DNA of 64,000 bases from Typhlomys cinereus. Its lineage: Eukaryota; Chordata; Mammalia; Rodentia; Platacanthomyidae. Position 1 is the stretch's first letter. The number at the start of each line of letters is the position of its first letter. A model generated the notes under the pieces. It was not told where the DNA came from and did not search any database. It worked only from the letters and a program-made list of their open reading frames with translations. Shown here one piece after another: positions 11,881 through 23,531 of this stretch. The position numbers and the translations under genes are program-made. The DNA lies in the NCBI GenBank assembly GCA_023101885.1, contig JALPQD010000304.1:1116001-1180000 (forward strand), written 5' to 3'.

Positions 11881-12130
11881 TAAGTTTCAAAGTCTCTGGT
11901 CTAATATTGACATCCTTGATTCATTTGAAATTGATTCCTGTTCAAGTTTTTTTTTCTTCCACATGTATTTATCTAATTTTTCCTGCGTTATTTATTTGTT
12001 GAAGTTTCTGACTTGTTCAGTATGTATTTTTGTGAACTCTATTAAAATCAGATGGCTATAGATACATTGGCCTATGTCTGGGTCCTCAATTCTAATTCAC
12101 TGATCAACTCTGTTTTTATGCTAGTACTAT

Positions 12131-12160
12131 GTTGTTTTGTTTTGTTTTGTTTTGTTTTGA
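12131..12160. repeat. (TTTTG)n microsatellite
   Basis: Five to six tandem TTTTG units lie inside the decayed L1. Confidence 0.9.
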
Positions 12161-13435
12161 ACAATGGTTCTGTAGTACTGCTTGAAATCAAGTATGGCGA
12201 TGCCGTCAGTTGTGTTTTATTGTTCAGAATCTTTTATGCATCCATATGAATTTTGAGATTGCTTTTTCAATTTTTTTGAAGAATTGAATTGGGGATTTTA
12301 ATCAGGATTCTTTGAATCTGTGCATTACTTTTAATAGGATGATCAACTTTACAATATTCATTCTGACAATGCATGTGCATTGCTTATCTTTTCATCTTAT
12401 TGTGTCCTCTTTGATTTTCTTCTTCAGCAGTTTGAGGTTTTCATTATGTGGGTCTTTCACTTCCTTGTTTAAGTTTATTTCAAGGTTTTTTGGTAGGTGG
12501 GGGTGGGGGAGCTATAGTGAATGAAATTGTTTCCATATTTTTTCTTTGTTTGCCCTTAGTATATGGCAAGGCTATTGATTTTTATATGCTAATTTTGCAA
12601 CTTGCCTCATTATTGAAACAGTCTTGTGTCTGGGCATCTCCAGGTAGATCTTTGGGAGTCTTTCAATTATGGACTGCAAATAGGGATATCTTAACTTCTT
12701 TCTTTCCTGTTTCATATCCTTTATCTCCCTCTCTTGCCTTATTACCAAAAGCTTATCTTATCTAAGATCTAAATGGAAAGGTTTCAAAGCATAGGCTTCT
12801 CATGTATGTGCTTATTATATTGAGATATGTTCCCTGCATTCCTGTTCTCTCCAGTGTTTTTTTATGAACGGGTGTTTTTGCATTTGATCAACAGTTTTTT
12901 CTTCACCTATTGAGAGGATCATATGATTCCTATATTTAAGTCCATTGATATGTTTGATTACATGTATAGATTTGTCTATGTGAGCCATTCTGCATTTCTG
13001 GAATGAATCCATCTTGATCTTGTTGAATGATCTTGTTTATATGTTTTTGTACTCTGCTTGCAACATTCTGCTCAAAGTTATTGCATCAGTGTTCATCAGA
13101 GAAATTTATCTACACTTCTCTTTTTTGATGCATTGTATTTGGTTTGGGAATTCATGTAATATTTCCATCATGGGAAAAATAGTGTTTCTTCCTTTTCAAT
13201 CTTGTGAAATAGTTTGAAGAGAATTGCTATTAGCTCCTTTATGAAGATCTGGTAGAATTCTGCAATGAATCCATTCTGGACTTTTCTTTAGTTGAAAGAT
13301 TTATAATTATTGTTTCAAGTTCACTACTAGTTACAAGTCTGTTTAAGTTACTTATATCTTCTTTATTTAGCATTGGTGAGTCTCTGTATTTAGGAATTGT
13401 CTTATCTAATGTCTGTGTGTTAGGAGATCAAATTT

Positions 13436-14004
13436 TTAATTTTTCATCATTTCATATTTCCATCCATAAAATAAAAATTAAATAACAGTATACCCTTAAA
13501 GTACTAAAGAGTAGTAGAATAACATCATATGTATTCATTAGAGAGATACTTAACACATATTGCCAAAACATTAAAAATTGAAAGAATTACTACTTTGACT
13601 GTAGATTGGCATAATATGTGTGTGCATATAATTTCATTAAAAGAGATATTCCAGATAAAGTTACTCAAGAGTTTCGCAGGAAGACTTTCTCAGAAAAAGA
13701 TGCTTAAGGGCATTGGGAATGTTTCCTCACAGCTGCATGGTTTTTTAATATTTTGGTGCATTCATTTTTTAATTTAAATCCCATGATCCTTGAGAACAGA
13801 AGGTTAGATATCCCATTTGGAATGGAGTGCTCCCAGGCTTCTGTTCTTTGCATCCTCTGACTATTGCTAGGCAAATCTTCGGGGTTAGAGGTTGTTAACC
13901 ATACAAATTTTAACACCTCAAAACTTATAGAAGAAACACAAATACCACACCATTAATATACACATATGAATAAGAACGAGAAGAATTTTTCTATCTGGAG
14001 CTGA
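13436..14004. other. AT-rich spacer, no gene seen
   Basis: Short frames only. I name no repeat here. Confidence 0.4.
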
Positions 14005-14815
14005 GTTAAGTCATAAGTATTAGTTTTTTCTAGCAGCATTTATTTGTAAATTTCATGATTTCACCTTTCTTAGTAGCTAAATGATATTCCATTATGCATA
14101 TGTACCACATTTTCACTATAAATTCATCAATGAATAGGAATCTCGGCTGGTTCCATTTCCTTGCAATCATTTATACAATCACAATGAACATCTGTAGCAC
14201 ACTTTTTTCATGATGTAATGTAGATATCATTGGTGATATGCTGAGCAGTGGTATGCATAGATGAATCATAAGGTAGCTTTATTTTAGTTTTCTGTGCCAC
14301 GCTGACTTTCAGAGTGGCTGCACTTGTTTACATTCCCCCCAACAGTGATGGAGAGTCTCTTTTCCTTGCATACTTGACAACAATGATTTGGGCTGGAGAG
14401 ATGACTTAGGGGTTAAGTCTTTATTTCAAAAAAAAGTCACTGAGTTCAGTTCCTGTATCCCATGTAAAGATGCCTGGTGGAAAAGACAGTGACCTCCACT
14501 TCTGATCCTGGAAGGCAGAGCCTGAGAACCCTGGATCAAAGGATTAAGGATACAGAGCAATCCAGGATGAATCCAGTATTCACCCTTGGACCCCTCAGAC
14601 AAACATAACGCCCTCTTTTACACACATTCACACACACACACACGCACCTCCATGCAGCAAAAAGTAAGTGTTTTCTGTGATACAAATATGAGTGTGATGC
14701 TGACTTTATAAAATGCCATTGAAAGCATCCTTTCCCTTTCTGTTTTAATGGAAAAATATGAAAAGAAGTAGGTCATTTCTTTAAAGGTTTGTAGAATTCA
14801 GCTGTGAATCCAACT
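14005..14815 (-). mobile_element. Decayed antisense L1 ORF2 segments around a SINE
   Basis: The reverse strand at 14060-14380 matches the late ORF2 ('gatattccattatgcatatgt' corresponds to the 'YTMEYYSAI' coding region). After the SINE, 14740-14815 matches an earlier ORF2 region ('gtagaattcagctgtgaatcc'). The latter is continuous with 21825 onward across the L1-B insertion. Confidence 0.65.
14390..14660 (+). mobile_element. B2-superfamily (Dip-like) SINE, decayed
   Basis: It starts 'ggctggagagatgacttagg', has the body phrases 'cttctgatcctgg' and 'ggcagagcctgagaa', and ends in a (CA)n tail at 14623-14643. Confidence 0.78.
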
Positions 14816-14830
14816 GGTTCTGGATTTTTT
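14816..14830. repeat. Target-site duplication of L1-B, left copy
   Basis: The sequence ggttctggatttttt recurs exactly at 21810-21824 and brackets L1-B. Confidence 0.88.
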
Positions 14831-17153
14831 TTTTATTTCTGCTCATACAAACTTACTAGGTAGACCAGTTCCCTCCCTCCCTCCTCCTCCCCCCGAACCC
14901 CCTGCTTCCCCTCCCCTCACCCCTCTCTCCCAATCCCCCAGTGCCTCCCCCCCAATTCCCAGAGAGTCCTTTATTGTGTATTCCTGACTCTCCTCTGGGT
15001 CCTCCTCTCTGATGACATACAAGGACCCAGTGCCATTTCCCTGAACCCTTTCCCGTGTTCCCCTTAAGCATAGGAACACTACAATGGCTGTCAATCCCTT
15101 GCCTCCAAGGATCTTGATGCCTTTAGCAGATGCTAGACTTTGTGAGGTCAATAGTGTGTTGACATTGCGCAAGGCATGCAAAGTCCTATTATGATTGCTT
15201 CAGCCCTAACTAGTGTAGAGAATCTTGCAAGTCGTTGCTCCTCCCATCCTTTTGCTCTTACAATCTTACCACCCCCTCTTCCGCAAATGTACCTGAGCTT
15301 CAGGATGAGGAGAGATTAGGCTGGCCTGGTTCTATGTGGTTGATATAGAGTCTCTGAAGTTCTGGATTGTGGTTTGTTGCTTTTCTTTTGCAGTTTTGCT
15401 GCTCCTGCAATGCCCTTCACTCCATCGTGATGGGCACTGTATGTCACCCCCTGGCCAGAGACAAAAAGCTGTTAAACTGGAGTCTTATTATAATAGCACA
15501 TCCAAGGGTAGATGTAATAAAAGTAGGAAACCTCAGTGAGGGAGGGGTCAATCACCCATTTGCAAAATGATTATTTTTTATCTGCTTAACTATATGCCCT
15601 CCCCTTCTGGTGAGATCATACCCCCTCAGTTGTAAATGATCAGGAATGAATGTCTGTGAACTTAACCAGGTGTCACATTACTTACTTGCATTCCTCAATG
15701 GAAGCCTATTTTCTCTGCTGTAACATGGTCCCCTCTCTCCTTGTGTCTGGTGTGGCCCTCCAACCCCATCCCTCCTGTTCATAATCCTTGCAATTACTGT
15801 ATTACATAGGTTTACCTTTGAGTGTCTCAATGTGGGCTGGGTGAGTTTGGTACTAGGAGTCACCTATTAGGGAGTACATACGGTGCTTAATTTTCTGGGT
15901 CTGGGATACTTCACTTAATATAATTGTTTCTAATGACATCCATTTCCCAGCAAATTCCAGTAATTCATCATTTTTGATGGCTGAGTAGTACTCCATTGTA
16001 TAGATGTACCACAGTTTCCTTATCCACTCGTAGACTGTTGGACATTTGCGTTGATTCCATGACTTTGCTATTGTAAACAGTGCTGCTATGAACATGGTCA
16101 TGCTTGTGCTATCAAGGTGAACCTCTGCTGCATGGGGGGTTATTCCCAAAAGTGGGATAGCAGGGTCATATGGCATTTCAATCTTTCATTTCTTTAAGAA
16201 TCTCCAGAAAGCTCACCAGAGTTGCTGTATGAGCCTGCATTCCCACCAGCAATGTAGCAGAGTTCCCCTCTCTCCACATCCTCTCCAACATTTGTTGTTG
16301 TTTGTATTGTGGATTTTTGCCATCCTGACCGGGGTGAGATGATATCTCAGGGAAGTTTTGATTTGCATTTCCCTGATGGCGAAGGAAGTGGAGCATTTTT
16401 TAAGATATTTGTTAGACATTTTAATGTCATCCCTGGTAAAGTTTCTTTTAAGTTCCAGGGCCCATTTTTTAATTGGGCCATTGGTTTCCTTGGTGTTTAG
16501 TTTTCTAAGTTCTTTGTGCACTCTGGACAGTAGAGCTCTATCAGATATGTGGTTAGTGAAGATTTTCTCCCATTCTGTGGGTTGCCTTTGAGCTCGAGTT
16601 ACAATCTGAACAGAAGCTCTTTAATTTCACAAGATCCCAACTGTTGAGAGTTGGTTGCAGAGATTGTGCCATTGAATGTCTGTTTAGGAAATGGTGGCTT
16701 AGCCCAATCAGCTCGAGGGAGTTCCCTATCCTTTCAACTATGGTTTTTAAAGTCTCTGGCCTTATATCAAGGTCCTTGATCCATTTGGAATTAAGTCTTG
16801 TACATGACGACAAGTACGGGTCCAGCTTTAATCTTCTGCATGTGGAGATCCAGTTTTGCCAGCACCACTTGTTGAAGATGCTGTTCTTTTTCCATTGGAT
16901 TCTTTAGGCCCCTTTGTCAAAGATCAAATGGCTGTATTTTTGTGGGCTTATATCTGGGTCTTCAACCCTTATCCATTGATCTGTGTGCCTAAAATCAGTA
17001 CCAGGCTGTTTTTATAACTATGGATTTGTAGTATAGACTAAAGTTCGGTATGGTAATACCTCCAGCAGTGTTTTTGTTACTCAGGATTGTCTTTCCTATC
17101 CTGGGTCTTTTGTGCCTCCATAGGAATTTTGAAATGATTTGGTCAACTTCTTT

Positions 17154-17452
17154 TTTTTATTATTTATTATTTATTCAATTGTGTGTATGTGCGTGTGTGT
17201 GTGTGTATGTATGTGTGTGTATGTATATGTGTGTGTGTGTAGAACCACAGACGAATTCAGGAACCACCATGGATGCCTCCACCTCCTCCTTGTTTATTCT
17301 GCCCCGGAATTAACAGGCTCCGCCCTACCAGGACTAGAAACGCAGGCTGCTCCCGCTTCCGCCTGGCGTCTATACATGGGGTCTAGGATCCGAACTCGGG
17401 ACCTTCTGCCTACAAGGCAGAGGCTTAACCCCTGAGCCACCTCTCCAGACAT
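17154..17452 (-). mobile_element. B2-superfamily (Dip-like) SINE inserted in L1-B ORF2
   Basis: The reverse complement begins with the tRNA-like head ('gaggtggctcaggggttaag' with a small change) and ends with a (CA)n tail plus 'aattgaataaat'-type A-rich end at 17154-17180. The flanks repeat 'ttggtca...acttcttt' on both sides (17139 and 17453), a TSD with a 3-4 nt difference. The copy is relatively young. Confidence 0.9.
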
Positions 17453-17623
17453 TGGTCAATCAACTTCTTTAAAGATTGCTTTGGGATTTTAATTGGTATA
17501 GCATTGAATTTGTATATTGCCTTTGATAGGATAGTCATTTTTACGATGTTGATTCTGCCAATCCAGGAACATGGGAGGTCTTTCCCCCTTCTGGTGTCTT
17601 CTGCAATTTCTTTCTTTAGGGTC

Positions 17624-17664
17624 TTAAAGTTTTCATTATAAAAAAAAAAAGTTTTCATTATAAA
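17624..17664. repeat. Short tandem duplication in L1-B ORF2
   Basis: The motif aaagttttcattataaa is present twice, joined by an A run. Other L1 copies (for example around 24988) have it once. It disrupts the reading frame. Confidence 0.85.
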
Positions 17665-20061
17665 GGTCTTTTACCTCCTTGGTTAGGTTTATACCAAGGT
17701 ATTTCATTTTTTTAGGGGCTATAGTAAATGGGATGGTTTCTCTCAAGGCTTTTTCACTTCTTTCATTCTGGGTATATAGGAAGGCCTCTGATTTTTGCAC
17801 ATTTATTTTGTATCCTGCCACCCTGCTGAACTTCTCAATTAGTTCCAGGAGCTTCTTGGTGGAGTTTTTGGGATCACTCAGGTATAAGATCATGTCATCT
17901 GCAAATAGGGATAACTTGACTTCTTCCTTGCCCATTTGAATCCCTCTTATGTCCCTTTCTTGTCTTATGGCTTCAGCTGACTTCAAGTACAATATTGAAT
18001 AGAAGTGGTGAGAGTGGACAGCCTTGTCTAGTTCCTGATCGAAGTGGGAATGCTTCCAATTGTTCCCCATTGAGCATAGTCCTTGATGTGGGCTTGTTGT
18101 ATACAGCTTTTATTATATTGATAAAGGTTCCTTCCATTCCTACTGTCTCTAGCGTTTTGATCATAAAAGGCTGTTGGATCTTGTCAAAGGCTTTTTCTGC
18201 ATCTATTGAGAGTATGATGTGGTCTTGGACTTTGGACAGGTTTACATGATGAATTACATTTATTGATTTGCGTATGTTGAACCAACCTTGCGTGCCAGGG
18301 ATGAAGCCTACTTGGTCCCCGTGAATGATCTTTTTGATATGTTTTTGAATCCGATTTGCTAAGACTTTGCTGAGAATCTTTGCATCTGTGTTCATCAGAG
18401 AGATCGGCCTATAGTTTTCTTTTTTAAGTGAATCTTTATTAGGTTTTGGGATTAAAATGATATTACCTTCATAGAAGGAATTTGGTAGTGTTCCTTCCTT
18501 TGCTATTTGATGGAACAGTTTAAGGAGTATTGGTGTTATTAACTCCTTAAATGTCTGGTAGAACTCTGTGCTGAATCCATCTGGTCCAGGACATTTTTTG
18601 GTGTGAAGATTCGAGATTACTTCTTCAATTTCCTTATATGTTATAGGACTATTTAAATAATTCACAACTTCCTGATTCAATTTAGGTAAGTTGTGTTTAC
18701 TTAGAAATTCATCCATCTCTTTTGTGTTGTCAAACTTCACAGAGTATAAGTTTTTGAAATATGATGTTATAATTCTCTGGATTTCTTGGGTATCCGTAGT
18801 GATAACTCCATGTTCATTTTTAATTTTGTTAATTTGGGTTTTCTCTCTCTTGCTTTTGGTTAATTTAGCTAGGGGTGTATCAATCTTATTGATTTTTTCA
18901 AAGAACCAGCTTTTTTGACTGGTTGATTTTTTTCTATCGTTTTCTTAATCTCAATTTCAGATATTTCTCCCCTTATTTTGCTAATCTCCTCTCTTCTACT
19001 ACTTTTGGAATCAGATTGCTCTAGTTTCTCTAAAGCTTTAAGTTGCATTGTTAGGTTGTTTATTTCTGATGTTTCCATTTTTTTGACGTAGGCATTAAGA
19101 GCTATGAACTTACCTCTTAGAACAGCTTTCATTGTGTCCCAGAGATTTTGGTAAATTGTATTTTCATTATCATTCACTTTCAGGAAATCTTGAATTTCCT
19201 TTTTAATTTCTTCCTGAATCCAGTACTCATTCAGCATCATATTGTTAAGTTTCCAGGAGTTAGTGTATTTTCTCTTGTTTGTTGTGTTGTTGTGGATGTC
19301 CAGCTTTAGGCCGTGGTGGTCTGATAGGGCACAGGTTAGAATTTCAATTTTTTTGTCTATGTGTAGATTCCTTTTTTGGCCTAATATGTGATCTATTTTG
19401 GAGAAAGTTCCGTGTGCTGCTGAGAAAAATGTGTATTCTTTGGTGCGTGGGTAAAAAGTTCGATGGAGATCTGTAAGGTCCATTTCTTTCAGGGTTTGAT
19501 TAAGTTCCAAAGTGTCTCTGTTACGCTTTTGACCTGTTGATCTATCCTATGTTGAGAGGGCAGTGTTGAAATCCCCAAGAATTATCGTTTTGGGGGTTGA
19601 TTTCTTGCTTTAGACCCTGTGGGGTTTTCTTAATGAATGTGGAGGGGCCCATATTGGGTGCATATATGTTCAATATTGTGAAGTCTTCCTGGTAAATTGT
19701 ACCTGTGACTAAAATGTAGTATCCATCTGTGTCTCTTATGATTTTCTTTGGTTTGAACTCCACTTTGTCTGAAAGCATAATTGCTACCCCTGCCTGTTTC
19801 CTGGTTCCATTAGCTTGCAAGATTTTGGACCAGCCTTTCATTCTTAGGATGTGCCTATCTTTTGTGGTGAGATGAGTTTCCTGAAGGCAGCAGATTGTTG
19901 GATTGTGATTTTTAATCCAAGTTTGTAATCTGTGTCTCTTAATCGGTGAATTAATACCACTGACATTTAATGTTATAATGCAGAAATTATTTTTAATTCT
20001 GGACATTTTTTGTTTAGTAGATTTTGTAAGCATGTTTTTTGATATTTATGTTTTGGTGGTA

Positions 20062-21126
20062 TTATACTTCCCTTCTGTCCTCCTGGATACGCTTGTTCTT
20101 TTCTTCAAGCTTGAGTATTATTTCTAGCATTTTTTGAAGGCCTGGTTTGGTAGACATGTATCCCTTCAAATTGTCTTTGTGCTGAAAAACTTTTCTTTCT
20201 CCCTCAATCATGACAGATAGTTTTGCCAGGTATATCAGTCTGGGTTGGTATTTTTGCTCATTTAATACTTGAAGTATGTCTCTCCAAGCTCTTCTTGCTT
20301 TTACTGTTTCCATTGAGTAGTCATTTGTTTTTCTAATAGGTTTACCTTTAAAAGTGACTTGCTTTTTTTCTCTTGAAGCTCTCAGCACCTTTTCTTTGTC
20401 TTGAATGTGGAGTGTTTTGACTATTATTTGCTGTGGCGATTTTCTATTTTGGTCATATCTGTTTGGAGTGCGAAATGCCTCTTGTATTTGGATAGGCCTC
20501 TCATTCTTTAGTTGCGGGAAGTTTTCATTTATGATGAATTGAAATATTTCCTCCAGTGTGGTATTTTGGGATTCTTGTTCTGGTATTCCATGAATGCACA
20601 TGTTAGGCTTCTTCAGGGTGTCCCATATCTCTTGAATGTTCCTCTCCAGTATCTTTTTGGCTTTAACAATCTCTTCCATTGAGCTGGTTAATTCTCCCAC
20701 TTTGTCTTCAAGATCTGAGATTCTATTTTCTGCCTTGTTTGTTCTGCTGATAAGACTCTCTGTGGAGTTTTGGGTTGAAAATAACTTGTCTTTTAGTTCA
20801 ATTTTAAACTCTGCTTGAGACTGTTTTAACTGCTCTATACCTATTTTTGTTTCTTGAACTGTTTTTCTCAACTCCTCCAAGTACCTGTTGTGTTCCTGTT
20901 CGAAGTGGTTGACACGCTTGTTTAACTCTTCTCACATTTCCTCTTTCATACTATTAATCATGGTAATGATCATACTCTGAAAGTTGTTATATTGGGTCTG
21001 GCTTTCATGGCTATTTTCTGTGGATTTGTTCTAGTCGGAATCCCTCATTATGGGATTGATTCTTTCGGCAGGAGATTGGTCTTCTTGGGTTTTGTTTCTC
21101 GTGGATCTGCACTTTGACTTGTACAT
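20062..21126 (-). pseudogene. L1-B ORF1 (RNA-binding protein), nonsense mutated
   Basis: ORF1 proteins form coiled-coil trimers that coat L1 RNA. The ATG is at 21124-21126 (MYKSKCRSTRNK). A TGA where the other copies have CGA (EEIREEL becomes EEM-stop) lies near 20934, a CpG-decay type change. The remaining 272 codons (20062-20880) carry the coiled coil (EAENRISDLEDKVGEL-like), the RNA-recognition region (MCIHGIPEQESQ) and the C-terminal domain (KKQVTFKGKPIRK, LSVMIEGERKVF). Confidence 0.9.
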
Positions 21127-21809
21127 TGTTGTTTTGTTTTTTAGGACCTTTCAGTTTCTGTGTGTTTTTCACTGAATCGATGTAGTTGGTATTGTTACAC
21201 TTGCCAGTTATTACTAGTGCTTGCCTTGGATTGGGTATGTTTGTGTATTGTTATTGTTATATCCTAGATGAGGCTACTAGGCTGTTAGTTACCTCAGTTA
21301 AGTCAGGTTAAGTAACCAGGGGGTGAATATTAGTTTGGTAGTGCACTTTTACGATTTAGTATCTTGGTGAAATGTGGGGGTGAGTGGTGTACTCCCTGGA
21401 GTTGTATGTTTTTGGAGTGGCTGTATGAGAAAGTTGATCTACAGCATTGATACTTTGAAGGATCAGTAAGGTGAAAAGAAAAAGTTTACTTATCTTTGGG
21501 CTGAATGTGAAGAATCTCGCCCATGTGATATAATGATTGTATTGGAGTTCAGATGTATGTCCTGTGTTCCCTTTGTTCCTTAGAATTTTGCTTAAGTTTC
21601 CTTTGGACTCTATTGAATTCTGAGTAGCAGTGTGTCTTCCGTGGACCACGTGCATAGGTCCCCGACAGGCCAGGGAGGCAGAGGGTCTGATGTTGATGGC
21701 AGAATTCTTCACCTGGGAGCTTGGCTGGGGGTCGGCGCGGGGGGGGGGGGGTCCCCAGGGCAAAGCCGGCGGCCGCGCGGGTGCTGGCTGGTCGCCTCCG
21801 GGGTGGGAG
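21127..21809 (-). promoter_or_regulatory. L1-B 5' UTR with one GC-rich promoter-like unit
   Basis: The last ~95 bp before the element's 5' end (about 21715-21809) is GC-rich, with many CpG and a G homopolymer at 21741-21750. It matches the units present twice at the start of L1-C. L1 transcription starts in its 5' UTR, so this is the likely internal promoter; activity is inferred. Confidence 0.6.
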
Positions 21810-21824
21810 GGTTCTGGATTTTTT
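21810..21824. repeat. Target-site duplication of L1-B, right copy
   Basis: This matches 14816-14830 exactly. Older antisense L1 sequence resumes beyond it. Confidence 0.88.
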
Positions 21825-22337
21825 GTGAGTGTAATGTTTTTACTTTTTTTAAAATTTTGCTCTGTTGGTAAGTCTTTTCAGTGAGTTTTTCATATTTTTT
21901 TTGAAGTTTATTTTTTTCCCTGTGTTGAATTTATTTTATTTTTTTATTTTTTTATTTTTTCCACTCATACAAAGTTGATAAGTAGCCCATTCCCCTTCTT
22001 CTCTCCTCCCCTCCCTGGACCCGCTCCCTCCTCCCCTTTCCTCTTCATTTCCCCCTCCCTTCCCTTCTTTCAGTGCCCTCTCCCCCCCATTCCTGGAGCA
22101 TCTTTTAGTGTGTCTGTCAAACGTCCCTCTGGGACCTCCTCTCTGATGGGATATTAAATCATTCATTTCTAGCCTTGATTCAGCATGAGTCTTCTTCAAT
22201 ATTTCTATCTCTTTGAATTCTGTTTTTATATTCTGATGAGATTGGGTGTATTCAGGGTGGTAGAGCAGTAGACCTGTTTTTATATTCTGCGTCATCTTCC
22301 TAATTTCTTTCAGTTGTGCTTCCTTTTTTGTTTTTTT
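21825..22337 (-). mobile_element. Old antisense L1 continuing past L1-B, with an L1 3' fragment inside
   Basis: From 21825 the decayed ORF2 phrase of the host L1 resumes. At about 21930-22160 a C/T-rich block preceded by 'cactcatacaaagttgataag' is the reverse of an L1 3' terminus, inserted into it. At 22160-22337 older L1-like sequence returns ('cctaatttctttcagttgtgc'). Confidence 0.55.
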
Positions 22338-22501
22338 AGGACACATTCCACAGTTTATTTACATTTTAGGTCTAAATTTAATCTCAAAATCACATATCCA
22401 TACACCTATATCCTTTTTGTTGATTTCACTTAAAACTTAAAAGCTTGGTTTATAGAACAAAGACCTCAAATCAATATTTATCATATCTGTTACATGTAAC
22501 A

Positions 22502-22517
22502 AACAGGAACCGTTTTT
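22502..22517. repeat. Target-site duplication of L1-C, left copy
   Basis: The sequence aacaggaaccgttttt recurs at 29282-29297 and brackets L1-C. Confidence 0.92.
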
Positions 22518-23531
22518 TTTTATTTTTTTTATTTTTTTTATTAAAAATTTAATTATACATTTCTAAAATGTTTTTACCAGTTCCCTCCCTCCCCCCTCCT
22601 CCCCCGGAACCCCCTCCTCTCCATCCTCTCCCTCCCCATCCCCCAGTGCCTCCCCCCCAATTCCCAGAGAGTCCTTTATTGTGTATTCCTGACTCTCCAC
22701 TGGGTCCTCCTCTCCGATGACATATAAGGACCCAGTGCCATTTCCATAAGCCTTTCTCTTGTTCCCCTTAAGCATAGGAGCACTACTATGGCTGTCAATC
22801 CCTTGCCTCCAGGGGTCTCAGTGCCCTTAACAGATGCTAGACTTTATGAGGGCAACAGTACACTGCACATTGCGCAGGGCATGCAAAGTCCCATTATGAT
22901 TGCTTTGGCCCCAACTATTGTTGAGAATCTTGCAAATCGTTGCTCCTCCCATCCTTTTGCTCTTACAATCTTACCGCCCTCTCTTCCGCAAATGTCCTTG
23001 AGCTTCAAGATGGGGAGCAATTAGGCTGGCCTACTTCTATGTGATTGATATAGAGTCTCTGAAGTTCTGGATTGTGGTTTGTTGATTTTCTTTTGCAGTT
23101 TTGCTGCTCCTGCAATGCCCTTCACTCCATTCTGCTGGGCACTGTATGTCACCCCTTGGCCAGAGACAAAAAGCTGTTAAACTGGAGTCTTGTTATAATA
23201 CCACATTCAAGGGTAGATGTAATAAGAGTAGGAAACCTCAGTGAGGGAGGGGTCCATTACCCATTTGCAAAATGATTACTTTTTATCTGCTAGACTATAT
23301 GCCCTCCCCTTCTGGTGAGATCAGGAAAGAACGTCTGTGAACTTAACCAGGTTTCTCATTACTTACTTGCAGACCTTGATGGAGGCCTATTTTCTCTGCT
23401 GCAACATGATCCCTCTCTCCTTGTTTCTGGTTTGGCCCTCCTACCCCTCTCTCTTGTACATAATCCTTGCAATCACTGTGTTACATAGATTTATTTTTGA
23501 GTGTCTCAATGTGGGCTGGGTGAGTTTGGTA

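Larger units (their letters stand above)
10830..13435 (-). mobile_element. Decayed antisense L1 (ORF2), interrupted by a SINE
   Basis: On the reverse strand the order of an L1 ORF2 is readable. The C-terminal region at 10850-11200 has text matching 'ctattgtgaattgagctgcgatgtacatgg' and 'gggtcatatggtaga'. The mid region is at 11330-12770, and the RT N-terminal part around 12890-13330 has phrases such as 'tgttcatcagagaaattta'. Stops and indels are everywhere. This is an ancient insertion, the target of the SINE at 11620-11880. Confidence 0.75.
15853..20006 (-). pseudogene. L1-B ORF2 (endonuclease/reverse transcriptase), disrupted
   Basis: ORF2 encodes the L1 endonuclease and reverse transcriptase that act in target-primed insertion. 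It starts MSRIKNNF at 20006. Endonuclease sequence is open to about 19580, where an extra A in a CCCCCAAAA run shifts the frame in front of the GDFN catalytic motif. The frame resumes at 19510 with [12 protein letters not shown] and contains SDHHG near 19305. The RT core (FADDMILYL) is readable at 17885-17910. Further breaks are a SINE insertion at 17154-17452, a small duplication at 17637-17660, a 3-nt difference near 17980, and several indels at 18915 and 16190-16220. The C-terminal 107 codons are open (15853-16176). It cannot make a full protein. Confidence 0.93.
14831..21809 (-). mobile_element. Full-length L1 (L1-B), antisense, inactive
   Basis: A complete element reads leftward: 5' UTR (about 21127-21809), ORF1 (20062-21126), ORF2 (15853-20006), 3' UTR and tail (14831-15852). 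A 15-bp TSD flanks it. Its 3' end reads, in sense, as the 'gtttgtatgagc' subfamily shared with the fragments at 1 and 61764. Length without the internal SINE is about 6.7 kb. The host sequence at the target is an older antisense L1, so this is a nested insertion. Confidence 0.95.

Noticed and set aside
19575..19592. CCCAAAA in L1-B/L1-C as a programmed frameshift site
   Set aside because: A -1 shift at this heptamer would not restore the frame lost by a one-base gain, and L1-D, the most intact copy, has the plain in-frame sequence.
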